Assembly: GCA_016188045.1 (NCBI GenBank)
Contig: JACPIM010000002.1
Span: forward strand, 81,198-145,197
DNA: 64,000 nucleotides
Source of the DNA: Candidatus Woesearchaeota archaeon
Lineage (GTDB): Archaea > Nanobdellota > Nanobdellia > SCGC-AAA011-G17 > JACPIM01
Direction of reading: 5' to 3'
Part shown: in pieces, positions 18,275 through 28,057 of the stretch
Position numbering within the stretch: position 1 is the stretch's first letter
Layout: every line of letters starts with the position of its first letter
Translations under genes and position numbers: made by a program
Notes under the pieces: model-generated
What the model was told of the DNA's origin: nothing
What the model saw: the letters and a program-made list of their open reading frames with translations, nothing else
The model's database searches: none

Positions 18275-20904
18275 GGATTCATCAATCTAGCATCAGGGTA
18301 ATCATATCTGGTATAATATTCATAATCACTTGAATTTATTTTAAAGCCAGAAGGATAATTTAATTTCCATATTCTAATAGGCCCGATAACCCTCCCACCA
18401 AAAAAAGCCAGCGGAACTTTATCACTATCATCATAAACTAATTCATAATATCTGCTTTTTTTATTCATTAGATACAATTGTGAAAATAAACTATTCTTTA
18501 CTTTTGGGCTTAGCAATAATAATCCGCCAATACCATTTACTTGATTATTCTGTATAGAAGGAATCATTCTCAAACAGCCATCATAACCATCTTTACCAAA
18601 ATTCATAACTACATCATTAAAATAAACGCAATTAATTGGAATGTTAACTTGTTTTCCTTGATACACAAAAACTCCATTTGGTCTTGTAATTTCTAAACTC
18701 CCATTAATGTTTTTCATAGGAATAATAAATCCAGCAATTCCTGTAGATCCTGCTGGCAATAACTGATTATTGTAAATAATATTCTGATCTAATCCTGCTC
18801 CACCTTTATATACTGCATCTAATCCATCTCTTGTTTCCCTAGAATCAGCCATGTCAAGTGTAAAAGCAGGAATGGATGAAAACCTGTCGTAATTTAAATC
18901 ACTTCCAATAGAGGAATAAGCGGGGTATTTTCCAATTTCATCAGAAACCATAAGTAAATGACTAACATTATGAGCATACAAATAACTTAATCCTTCTTCT
19001 TCAGTTTGTCCAGTTAAAACTAACCTTCCCATTAAATAATTCCACCAGCCATGGAAATTACCACCATCAGTTACAGTTGCTCTTTGAAATCCACTTTGAA
19101 CCCAGTATCCATAGTCCCACCAGTGTGCAAACACAGATTCTTTAGGAGTATTTTCTCTAACCCACTTTCCTGCATTTTGCCATTGAAAATCATAACTAGG
19201 CCCTATACCACTGGCTTGTCCTTTGCTAGAATTATAATAAGTTATCAAAAAACCCTGCGCGTATGAAAAAGGATTTATTAATAATATTGCAATTATGATA
19301 AGTGCACCAAATCCAAAAATTTTATTTTTTAACTTAAACGAATAATCTACTAAAGATATTATAAAAAAAGAACCAACTATTGATATTACTGGTGAAAATT
19401 CAAATAATAATCTGACAGCGGCAGTAGCTGCAAATATCATTATCAAAAACCAGACAAAGACAAAAGTGTATTTTTTATCAAATTTTGTTATGCTATTAAA
19501 AGCTTCTTTATTTTTATAGTAGCTCCATAGATATAAATAAATTATTAGCCCAACAAAGCCAATTAAGCTTCCATAAAATATAGCATATGGGATGGTATTA
19601 GCACCATTTAGAACACTGCTCGGGGAATATCTAGAAAAAACATATCCAAAAATAAATATTGCATAAGCTCCTGTCAACCACAAATTTTTCTTTAATGGTT
19701 TTACCAGATCATAAAATAATAAGATAGATCCTAAAATAAAAGAAAATACAAATACTTTTCCTAGTTGCCCAAACCAATCAGTTACATAAGGTCTATGATT
19801 CTCAGCAACTGTTAAAGTCCATCTTGTATTGGCATAAGTCTTAAAAAGTTGATTATAAAACTGATCTATTTTATTTGTAAAAAAACTTGGGCCCAAGAAA
19901 ATTAAGCTTAAAACCAAAGATAATACTACAGCAACTAGTAGACTTAAAATCCCAGATGGCAAATTAATCTTTTCCGTGTATTTTTTAAATAAAGTGGTAT
20001 CGTTTAATAAAAAGTATACCGTAGCAAATATTAATCCAAAAAGAGCAAAACCAGCAGCAGTTGAATTAGCCAAACTTGTTATTCCTTTAAATCCGCTTCT
20101 ATAAATAAACCAAAGAACAATTGGCAAAAACCAGGTCAAATAAACATAATAATCTTTCTTATCAAATTTATTCAGTAATATTTCTATAATTATAAACAAC
20201 CCAAATATTAAAGATATAAAACTAGAAGTACCCGCAGTTATAACAGCCAACATAGTTATTATGCTTAAAACAAAAGCAAGAGGTATAGAATATTTTAATT
20301 CTTTTGTTTGCAAGGCAGTAAAAAAGAAATAAAAAGCCATAACAACCAACATTAAAGCCAAGATATCATGATCAGAACTACCACCTAAACTTCTAAATAA
20401 AAAAGTGGGGATTACATTTATAATCAAAGTTGATAATAAGGCAACCCTCCAGTCAAATAATCTTCTAACCAGTAAAAAGAAGAAGATGGATAATATAGCC
20501 ATAGACACAATAGGGTAAATGACATCAACATAAGCAACGCTTACGTTAAACCCAATTAAATTTAAAAATTTATACAAGTAAGCAACAAAATAAGATGTAA
20601 ATGTTCCTATCCCGCCCAGACTAGCACCGAAAGGATAATATCTCATAGTATCTATACTAAACAAGCTCCCATGTTCTGCTATATATTCAGCATATCTTAA
20701 AAATAATGTAGAATCCAGTTCCAAAGAAATATATTCATTAGTTGTAAAATCTATTAGTTTGCTTAAAGGTTGCTTTCTTATGTAAATTCCTAGCCAGATT
20801 ATTACAGCAAGAAACAGATACTGCAGTATATTAATTTTCTCATAAATAATCTTCTTTATTTTAGCTTTTCTCTCTTCTATCTTGTCTACTTCACCTTCTT
20901 GCAT
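18271..20904 (-). CDS. aglB: Dolichyl-phosphooligosaccharide-protein glycotransferase (Stt3/AglB)
   Basis: WWDYGYWVQSG, GGSSDHD, polytopic N-terminal half. Confidence 0.93.
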   Translation of the reverse strand: MQEGEVDKIEERKAKIKKIIYEKINILQYLFLAVIIWLGIYIRKQPLSKLIDFTTNEYISLELDSTLFLRYAEYIAEHGSLFSIDTMRYYPFGASLGGIGTFTSYFVAYLYKFLNLIGFNVSVAYVDVIYPIVSMAILSIFFFLLVRRLFDWRVALLSTLIINVIPTFLFRSLGGSSDHDILALMLVVMAFYFFFTALQTKELKYSIPLAFVLSIITMLAVITAGTSSFISLIFGLFIIIEILLNKFDKKDYYVYLTWFLPIVLWFIYRSGFKGITSLANSTAAGFALFGLIFATVYFLLNDTTLFKKYTEKINLPSGILSLLVAVVLSLVLSLIFLGPSFFTNKIDQFYNQLFKTYANTRWTLTVAENHRPYVTDWFGQLGKVFVFSFILGSILLFYDLVKPLKKNLWLTGAYAIFIFGYVFSRYSPSSVLNGANTIPYAIFYGSLIGFVGLIIYLYLWSYYKNKEAFNSITKFDKKYTFVFVWFLIMIFAATAAVRLLFEFSPVISIVGSFFIISLVDYSFKLKNKIFGFGALIIIAILLINPFSYAQGFLITYYNSSKGQASGIGPSYDFQWQNAGKWVRENTPKESVFAHWWDYGYWVQSGFQRATVTDGGNFHGWWNYLMGRLVLTGQTEEEGLSYLYAHNVSHLLMVSDEIGKYPAYSSIGSDLNYDRFSSIPAFTLDMADSRETRDGLDAVYKGGAGLDQNIIYNNQLLPAGSTGIAGFIIPMKNINGSLEITRPNGVFVYQGKQVNIPINCVYFNDVVMNFGKDGYDGCLRMIPSIQNNQVNGIGGLLLLSPKVKNSLFSQLYLMNKKSRYYELVYDDSDKVPLAFFGGRVIGPIRIWKLNYPSGFKINSSDYEYYTRYDYPDARLMNP

Positions 20905-20962
20905 AAATTACCCCCCAAGATAATAAAAAATACCGCTTTATAAAATTATTTGTTTTTTTAAA

Positions 20963-22399
20963 TTAGTAACTAACTTTTTTTATTGTATAATCAAGCAAAG
21001 ACCTGTTATCTTTATTTAATAATCTTTTTGCCAATTCAAAACCCATTTCTATAGAATTATCAGAATTATTATACCTAAAAATCCCAGTTCTTCCTAAACA
21101 AAATATATTATTAGAATTTTCTATGAAGTTCACAATTTTTTTTAATTTTTTTTCATAATCCAAATCATAAAATGGATAAGCATCTCTAACTCTTATTACT
21201 TTTGAATCAAAAACTTCTTCCTTTTTTAGGAGTTTTGCTTTTTCAGCAGAATCAATGCATTCTTTAACTAGTTGTTCATCTGTTTTATTCCACGTATCGT
21301 CATTTTCAAAACAAGTAATGTCCAGACAGGTTGCTGTTTTTCCCTCTGGTGCCATTTTTTTAGACCAGGTTTTGAATTCAACAGCCCGATTAAAAGCAAT
21401 ATCCCTATCTGGAAAGTACAACCAATGGTCGTTACTAATTTTTTCTTTATTTAAGAAAAGATAAATAAAGATTATATCCATATATTTTAATTCCTTCAGG
21501 ACTTTTTCTGTATTTTTATCTTTTTTATCTATAAGTTCATAATAGACGTGTAACGGTATTGTTGTGATTACGGCTTTTTTTGCTTCTGCCGAATAATTTT
21601 TATTATTGTAACTATAATCTATTCTCAATTGTTTTTCATATATTTTTGTTATTTTTGTTTCTGTTAAAATTTCTGAATTATATTTTTTTAATGCTCTCTC
21701 AAAAGCATTTGGTATTTCTTGAGCGCCCAGTTCACCATAATAGAATTCTCCGCCATCAGGAGCTAAACTCTCATCTTCCAATGAATATGAAGAAAAGTCT
21801 AACTTAATTATTTTTTTAAAAGTTTTTTTAATCATCTCTTTTATTTTTAAACCTTGAAATCTCTGGTCTGCCCAATCTGCCGATATTTCTGAGGGATCGC
21901 AATTCCAAATTTTGCTTGCATACGGGTAGCACATAATGGTATAAAGTTTATGTCCAAAATAGTAAAGAAACCAGTCTTTGTAGCTTACCATTTCTTTACT
22001 AGCCAGATAATCTTTATTGAACTTTCTTAAAATTGAATTATATCCAAATGAAATAGAGGCGTGAATTGAACTTATTGGACCCATTGCTCTGAATAAATTA
22101 GGCAATTCAAATGGATATTTTAGATATCTGTTAAACATATAAATTCTGCTTTTTTTTATATGTTTTTTAAATGAAGAACCTACTAATGATTTAACCTCTT
22201 CTAGTAAGTCTTTATTTCCCGAGTGGAATCTATGCGCACAGAAATCAAATCTAAATCCCTTATATTCAAATGTTCTTGATAAACCGCCAATTGTTTTTTC
22301 TTTTTCTAGGATTAAAACCGAGTTTCCTTCTTTAGCTACTTTATATGCAAAAGCCAGTCCAGCTACACCCGCTCCGAGAATTATGTAATCATATTTCAT
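20963..22399 (-). CDS. FAD-dependent NAD(P)/amine oxidoreductase, UDP-galactopyranose mutase-like
   Basis: YDYIILGAGVAGLAFAYKVAKEGNSVLILEKEKTIGGLSRTFEYKGFRFD. Confidence 0.8.
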   Translation of the reverse strand: MKYDYIILGAGVAGLAFAYKVAKEGNSVLILEKEKTIGGLSRTFEYKGFRFDFCAHRFHSGNKDLLEEVKSLVGSSFKKHIKKSRIYMFNRYLKYPFELPNLFRAMGPISSIHASISFGYNSILRKFNKDYLASKEMVSYKDWFLYYFGHKLYTIMCYPYASKIWNCDPSEISADWADQRFQGLKIKEMIKKTFKKIIKLDFSSYSLEDESLAPDGGEFYYGELGAQEIPNAFERALKKYNSEILTETKITKIYEKQLRIDYSYNNKNYSAEAKKAVITTIPLHVYYELIDKKDKNTEKVLKELKYMDIIFIYLFLNKEKISNDHWLYFPDRDIAFNRAVEFKTWSKKMAPEGKTATCLDITCFENDDTWNKTDEQLVKECIDSAEKAKLLKKEEVFDSKVIRVRDAYPFYDLDYEKKLKKIVNFIENSNNIFCLGRTGIFRYNNSDNSIEMGFELAKRLLNKDNRSLLDYTIKKVSY

Positions 22400-23300
22400 T
22401 TGCCCATTCATTTTCTAGGTATTCTCTTAAACAAACTTTCCAATCGCGCATTTTATTTAAGTTTCTTAGATTTAATTTTCTATTGATCAACGCTTCTGAA
22501 CCTGGCCTTGGAGCAAAAAAAGATTCTTTAAAAAAATTAGTATAAACTTTGTTTAGTTTTACTTTATCTGTTAAATTTAAAATCTTTAGTATTTCCAAGG
22601 CAACATCATATCTGCTGACTCTGCCTCCACTGCACACCATGTTATAAATGCCGTAATATTTTGTTTTTATAAGATCTAAAATGTTTTTTGCAAGGTCTTT
22701 TGTATATGTTGGCGTACCATATAAGTCTTCAACTGCATGTAGCTCTGTTTTGCCTTCTTTTATTTGATTTACTATTTTAGGAATAAATTTTTTATCCTTT
22801 TTTCCACCACCCATCATCCAACCTGCTCTGCAAACAAAAAATTTAGTTAAATGATTTTGCACAAATAACTCACCCATATATTTAGACCTGCCATAATGGC
22901 TTAATGGATTTGGCAAGTCATAATCATCATAAAATTCTTTTTTTCCATCAAAAATTCCTGCGGTAGAAATATATACCATTGGAATATCAAACTCTTTTGC
23001 TAATATTGCTATATTTTCCGTTCCTAGTGTGTTTGTTTTGTATGCTTCCTCTGGATTTTTTTCACAATATTCCAAGTCTGTTAAAGCAGCCAAATGTAAA
23101 ATATAATTTGGTTTAAATTCCTCAATGGTTTTTTTAACTTGATTATGGTCTCTTGTATCGAGATATGATAGCCATAGTTCATTTAGGTCAATATCTGTGG
23201 CTTTTACTTCAAATTCTTTTGAGAATACATCATAGACTGCCTTACCAAGCATTCCGCCACATCCTGTTATTAATACTTTTTGAATTTTACATACCCCCAA
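22389..23300 (-). CDS. RmlD-like NAD(P)-dependent sugar reductase (SDR)
   Basis: VLITGCGGMLGKAVYDVF, LHLAALTDLEYCEKNPEEAY, HYGRSKYMGE. Confidence 0.85.
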   Translation of the reverse strand: MGVCKIQKVLITGCGGMLGKAVYDVFSKEFEVKATDIDLNELWLSYLDTRDHNQVKKTIEEFKPNYILHLAALTDLEYCEKNPEEAYKTNTLGTENIAILAKEFDIPMVYISTAGIFDGKKEFYDDYDLPNPLSHYGRSKYMGELFVQNHLTKFFVCRAGWMMGGGKKDKKFIPKIVNQIKEGKTELHAVEDLYGTPTYTKDLAKNILDLIKTKYYGIYNMVCSGGRVSRYDVALEILKILNLTDKVKLNKVYTNFFKESFFAPRPGSEALINRKLNLRNLNKMRDWKVCLREYLENEWANEI

Positions 23301-23478
23301 TTTTAGGGTAAGGTGTGTATTTATAAATGTTTTTTTATTAACAGTATCTCCGAAAGTAGATTAAAATACTATTTATCAAGGTTTAAAATACAACTAATAA
23401 GCGGTAAAATTAGTTTACGACAAAAGTAAATTATAAATACTTATAAATTCTTAAGTTAGTATAATCTTCTGTGCTAGT

Positions 23479-24357
23479 TTATTTCTCTCCAATAGCGTAT
23501 ATAATGCTTGCCATTAAATGTGCTTTTTTATACTTGTTCAATACTATATCAAAATATTTAATGGGAAAGGTTATCCATCCAAAAATATTTAAAAATAGTG
23601 AAAACAAAAAATCATTATTAAAAGAAAACAAAGTAGCCAAATAATACCTTAACATTTGGCTTATAGTTGAGCTAGGTCCAGATATAATACCCAATCTTTT
23701 AATTTTAAATCCAGTTATCTCCAGTCTTTTTTTTAATCCGTTCAAAGTATATCTATTAAAATCATTAGGACTGCCGTGAAAAACAAAAACAAAAGGTATT
23801 GAAATATATATTCTGCCTCTAGATTTTAAAACCCTATACGCCTCTTTAATTACTCTTTCAGGTTCATCCACATGTTCTAAAACACTTTCAATTAAAACCA
23901 AATCAAAAGAGTTATCTTTAAAAGGAATTTCCTTTCCATCAGCCACAACATCCACATTTTCAAATAAACCGATATCAAGATTTATAGCATTAGAATATAT
24001 TTTCTTAGAACTAGATCCTATATTCAAAATTAAATCATTTTCTCTAATGGTGTATTTAACAGGAAAATCAACTTTACCACTTTTAACACGTGCCCGTTTA
24101 GAATAGTTTGAATCCGGTGGCCCAAGAACATTATGTATCTTTTTAAATATTCTAAAGAGTTTAGTATTTTTTCTTAATTTATCTCTAAATGATTCTTCAG
24201 AAATTTCATCATATGATAATTTATCTAAGAACACAGGAGTATTATTAATAATTTTATAATTAGATTTGCATTTCAAACAAGGAATATTGTCTTTTTGTAA
24301 AGATAATTTACTTTTACATTTAGGGCAAGCAAGAATATTTTCAATATTTTTATTCAT
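23479..24357 (-). CDS. SAM-dependent methyltransferase with N-terminal Trm112-like zinc ribbon
   Basis: LACPKCKSKLSLQ...CLKCKSNY; SFDLVLIESVLEHVDEPERVIKEAYRVLKSRGR. Confidence 0.8.
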   Translation of the reverse strand: MNKNIENILACPKCKSKLSLQKDNIPCLKCKSNYKIINNTPVFLDKLSYDEISEESFRDKLRKNTKLFRIFKKIHNVLGPPDSNYSKRARVKSGKVDFPVKYTIRENDLILNIGSSSKKIYSNAINLDIGLFENVDVVADGKEIPFKDNSFDLVLIESVLEHVDEPERVIKEAYRVLKSRGRIYISIPFVFVFHGSPNDFNRYTLNGLKKRLEITGFKIKRLGIISGPSSTISQMLRYYLATLFSFNNDFLFSLFLNIFGWITFPIKYFDIVLNKYKKAHLMASIIYAIGEK

Positions 24358-24389
24358 ATTATTCCATCAAAACAGCAGATATATAAATC

Positions 24390-24791
24390 TTAATGTCTTC
24401 TCAACCATATAATAAATGAAAATGCCCTGGTGCCTTTGTGTCCTTTTCCGCTTTCTTCTTCATAGATATAATCAATGAAATCAAATATCAAATGAAAGAT
24501 CATTCCAATAAAAACCAATTTAAAGAATATATGAACAAAGCTAAGTAAGAACATTAAAACCCAAAATTCTATAGTATGAAATATATGCATCTGGTCTTTC
24601 TGCCTAGATTCCCTACACCACCAATACGCTTTTTTTGGATTAAAGTCTTTTTTACAAATTATATACCATAAATAATGGTCAAAATCAATTAAATAAGATC
24701 CAATTAAAAAAGCCAAACTCAAATATTTATAAATAGGAAAAAGTAGCATTATTGGTATTATTGAAAACAAAAAATGTGTTATAGGAAACAT
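24390..24791 (-). CDS. Small membrane protein, metal-dependent hydrolase (YdjM/DUF457)-like
   Basis: ITHFLFSIIP...IGSYLIDFDHYLWY...HIFHTIEFW. Confidence 0.5.
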   Translation of the reverse strand: MFPITHFLFSIIPIMLLFPIYKYLSLAFLIGSYLIDFDHYLWYIICKKDFNPKKAYWWCRESRQKDQMHIFHTIEFWVLMFLLSFVHIFFKLVFIGMIFHLIFDFIDYIYEEESGKGHKGTRAFSFIIWLRRH

Positions 24792-24838
24792 CCAATTTCA
24801 AACAAAATAGTCATTTAAAAAAGTTTCCTTTAATATAT

Positions 24839-24933
24839 GCTAGAGTAACCCTAATGGTAAGGGAGCAGTCTCGAATTGAAAAGAGATAACTGCCGTCCGC
24901 AAGGACTTCTAGGTTCGAGTCCTAGCTCTAGCG
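24839..24933 (+). tRNA. tRNA-Ser(CGA) with 12-nt anticodon-loop intron (24876-24887)
   Basis: GCTAGAG/CTCTAGC acceptor, GTCC-GCAA-GGAC variable arm, CTAGG-TTCGAGT-CCTAG T arm, GCAGT/ACTGC anticodon stem, G73. Confidence 0.85.
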
Positions 24934-24967
24934 TAAAAACTTCATAAAAAAAGAAAATAGAAATAGT

Positions 24968-25243
24968 TTATCTTACTTTTTTGCTAGCCCAGTTCCAAAT
25001 AGCAGCCAGAACCCATCCAGTTATGTATCCACCTAAAAAAGTTAATATCACAAGAGTAACTGCCCTGCCTAAGCTAAAAACAGTAACAGAGTAAGCCATA
25101 TCTATGAAGTGTAATGGAAGTATCCAATCTATAAGTGGTTTGGCAAAACCGACCCCAACAAAAACCACCCAAATAGCATGGCACAATGCAAAAAAAGTTC
25201 CAACTGTTAATCCAAGTTGATTTCTATTAACCTGGTTTTTCAT
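24968..25243 (-). CDS. DUF5676-like small membrane protein
   Basis: GLTVGTFFALCHAIWVVFVGVGFAKPLIDWILPLHFI; AGGAGGT SD. Confidence 0.65.
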   Translation of the reverse strand: MKNQVNRNQLGLTVGTFFALCHAIWVVFVGVGFAKPLIDWILPLHFIDMAYSVTVFSLGRAVTLVILTFLGGYITGWVLAAIWNWASKKVR

Positions 25244-25350
25244 TAAATCAACCTCCTTTTATACAAAAAACAAAGAATTTTATCCTTTTAATACTTTTTT
25301 ATCACTTACAAAAAGAAATTTATTTAAATCATGATCATTAACCATAATAT

Positions 25351-25530
25351 ATGAGTAAAATCAAAATAAAATACCCTAAATTTTTTCTATTAATCTTGCC
25401 AGATGAAATAGGTATATCATTGCTAGCAATATCCAAACTAATTTCAACCAGAAAATTCTTGTTTATTTCCTACCTATTAAACACTATTGGAATCTTTGTA
25501 ATATTAATAATAGGTAATCTACTCTCTTAG
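25351..25530 (+). CDS. 59-aa hydrophobic small ORF
   Basis: MSKIKIKYPKFFLLILPDEIGISLLAISKLISTRKFLFISYLLNTIGIFVILIIGNLLS*; not in ORF track. Confidence 0.4.
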   Translation: MSKIKIKYPKFFLLILPDEIGISLLAISKLISTRKFLFISYLLNTIGIFVILIIGNLLS

Positions 25531-27054
25531 TAATCTTTCTATTATACTAGCATAAGCCGGTCTAGTAATAAATACTCCGGCAGTTATGCCTATAATTGTT
25601 GTTACAGCAAAACCTCTTAATAATCCTGCCCCGGCAAACCATAACGGAATCATAGCTGCAACAAGAGTGGCATATGCAGAAAATATTATGAAAAACGCCC
25701 TTTTGGTTTTTTCTTTCCAATTATAAACAAATTCTTTGCTTCCTTTTAAAAGTTCATCAGTTATAACAATCTGATCATTTACTCCGGTACCAACAGTAGC
25801 TATAATGCCAGCAATAGAAACCAAATCAAGTCTCCATCTTATTAATGCAGCAATTCCTAATATTATTAAAATTTCACTAACCATGGTTATTATTATTGGA
25901 ATAGTTATTCTCAATTTTCTGTATCTTAAGTATATAACTAAAGATACCAAAATCATTGCTAAAATGCTAACCCATAAGGTATTGTAAATAAAATTTGAAC
26001 CCAAGGTGGGAGAAATACTGTCTATTTTAACAATATCTAATTTAAAAGGCAAACTTCCAGTTATTAATACTGTTTGCAATTTATTCATATTTTTTAAGGC
26101 ATCATTATATGCTTCTTCTTGTGTTATTCCGCTTCCAGGACCAGAAATGGCAATGGCTGTACTTTCTTTTCCCTTAAGATCCTCACCAATTAATAATTCA
26201 TCAACAAGCTTATCATCCAGATATAAACTTAAAGGTTTACTCAAATATCTTTTTCCCGCATCAATATTACTTTGGTTTACTGCAAGATCTTTAGTTATTT
26301 GTGCATGTTTCTTTGCAGCCACAGGACTTAGATTAATAGAAAACTCAAACCTGCAAGTATATCCGCCATTAGAAGGATCGCAGCTTCTTATTCCAGAACA
26401 AGTTCCATCATCTTTACATACGAAAGGAATGTCGTTTTTGCTTCCAATGAACACAGTTTCATTCCCAATTTTCGCTTCAAATTCTCCTTGCTGTTCTATT
26501 AATTCCCTAACTTCCTGCCTTGTTGCTCCAGCAATTTCAATAACAATAAGTTTCTTTCCATCTTTACCTTCAGCAGCCCTTATTTGCAAATCACTTAATC
26601 CATAAACATTTAATCTGTTGTTTAAAACATCAATTACATCATTAATCTGCTTACTAGTTACTTGTTTAGTTGTACTTGGTTCCAATACAACTCTTGTTCC
26701 GCCACTTAAATCTAATCCAACTTCAATATTGGTTTTTTTAGCTTCTTTAACTATAATTTCTGGTTTTTCTAAAGCAATATATGCAACTTCTCCGCCACTA
26801 GTTTTAATCACAAAAGTAGAATTTTCTTTATATTCTTCTTCAATTAGGGAATTAAAATCATCAATATTGCTAACTTTCTTTCCATTAATGGACTCTATAA
26901 AATCATTTATTCTTAATCCATTTTCAGCAACTTCTCCTCTAGCGCTTTTTACCTGTATCCCAGAAGCAAAAGGATTCGGGCTAATTGCGATTAACATTAA
27001 CAGGAGAGTTATTAAAAGTATGATTACTCTAACAGTAAAAATTTTTTTAGCCAT
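25519..27054 (-). CDS. secD: Protein translocase subunit SecD
   Basis: VGLDLSGGTRVVLEP, C-terminal RND-type TM block; N-terminal PDZ-like segment. Confidence 0.92.
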   Translation of the reverse strand: MAKKIFTVRVIILLITLLLMLIAISPNPFASGIQVKSARGEVAENGLRINDFIESINGKKVSNIDDFNSLIEEEYKENSTFVIKTSGGEVAYIALEKPEIIVKEAKKTNIEVGLDLSGGTRVVLEPSTTKQVTSKQINDVIDVLNNRLNVYGLSDLQIRAAEGKDGKKLIVIEIAGATRQEVRELIEQQGEFEAKIGNETVFIGSKNDIPFVCKDDGTCSGIRSCDPSNGGYTCRFEFSINLSPVAAKKHAQITKDLAVNQSNIDAGKRYLSKPLSLYLDDKLVDELLIGEDLKGKESTAIAISGPGSGITQEEAYNDALKNMNKLQTVLITGSLPFKLDIVKIDSISPTLGSNFIYNTLWVSILAMILVSLVIYLRYRKLRITIPIIITMVSEILIILGIAALIRWRLDLVSIAGIIATVGTGVNDQIVITDELLKGSKEFVYNWKEKTKRAFFIIFSAYATLVAAMIPLWFAGAGLLRGFAVTTIIGITAGVFITRPAYASIIERLLRE

Positions 27055-27943
27055 TTTTTATCTCCTTCTTGTTAACATACCATTTCAATAGAGAAGCATT
27101 CATCAAATAAGTTGCAATTAAATCTATTAATAATCCTATTATTATAACTAAAAAAACTTCTTTTAATACTCCAGATTTTGCTAAGAAATAGCCAACAGTC
27201 ACTGCAACAACGGCTGTAGTAGTCATTGTCAAACCGGTTTTTAGAGAGCTAGTCATCCTATTCCATATAGTTCCTTCCTGTCTTTTCAAAACCCTTGTAG
27301 TTAATAATATGTCAGTGTCAACAGAATATCCTATTAATAATAACAAACCAGTTATTCCAGCAGTTGATACCTCTATTCCTAATATATTTAAAACAACTAA
27401 AGTCATAAAAATATCAAAAAAAGCAGATAATACAACATAAAGAGAGGGCAAAAAACTTCTGAAAGTTATAAAAACAACTACTGCCATAAAAATAAATGCA
27501 AATATCATTGCCTTTATCATTTGTGAATAAAAACCACCGCCTAAGCTACTTCCAGTAACTTGAACAAAATAGTTTTCATCATTTAGTTTTATATTTAATA
27601 TTTTTTCAAGTTTATTTTGTAATATGACGTCATCAACTTTATCACTTCCAACTTCAACTACAAACCCAGATTGCTCATTTTCTATTCCTTCTATAGATCT
27701 AACCAAAACCTCATTTATAGAAAGTTCGTTTTTCAAACTTTCAGCAATTTCATTAATGTTTACTTCTTTATCTAAATAAACAGTAGCACTAATTCCTCCC
27801 TTTAAAGAAACATCCTTGTACATTATATCCCCATTTTCAGAATAAAAATTAATCATGAATAAAATGCCAAGAATAAACATTATTATTGGGATAACTAGTA
27901 AAATCTTATATCTTTTTTCATAAAACTCTTCAATTTTACTCAT
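27047..27943 (-). CDS. secF: Protein translocase subunit SecF
   Basis: DVSLKGGISATVYL, IGYSVDTDILLTTRVL; overlaps secD. Confidence 0.92.
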   Translation of the reverse strand: MSKIEEFYEKRYKILLVIPIIMFILGILFMINFYSENGDIMYKDVSLKGGISATVYLDKEVNINEIAESLKNELSINEVLVRSIEGIENEQSGFVVEVGSDKVDDVILQNKLEKILNIKLNDENYFVQVTGSSLGGGFYSQMIKAMIFAFIFMAVVVFITFRSFLPSLYVVLSAFFDIFMTLVVLNILGIEVSTAGITGLLLLIGYSVDTDILLTTRVLKRQEGTIWNRMTSSLKTGLTMTTTAVVAVTVGYFLAKSGVLKEVFLVIIIGLLIDLIATYLMNASLLKWYVNKKEIKNG

Positions 27944-28057
27944 TCTTGATTGTTTTTTTCTAACATCCCCTTTATATATCTTGCTCTAGACCTTATTCTA
28001 AACACAAAAATTTATATATCTAAAATAGTCTTTTCTTAATAATTAAGAGGTGTATTC

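Noticed and set aside
26006-27091. Plus-strand ORFs of 199 and 157 aa opposite secD/secF
   Set aside because: Shadow ORFs antisense to strongly supported SecD/SecF coding sequence; no domain signature.
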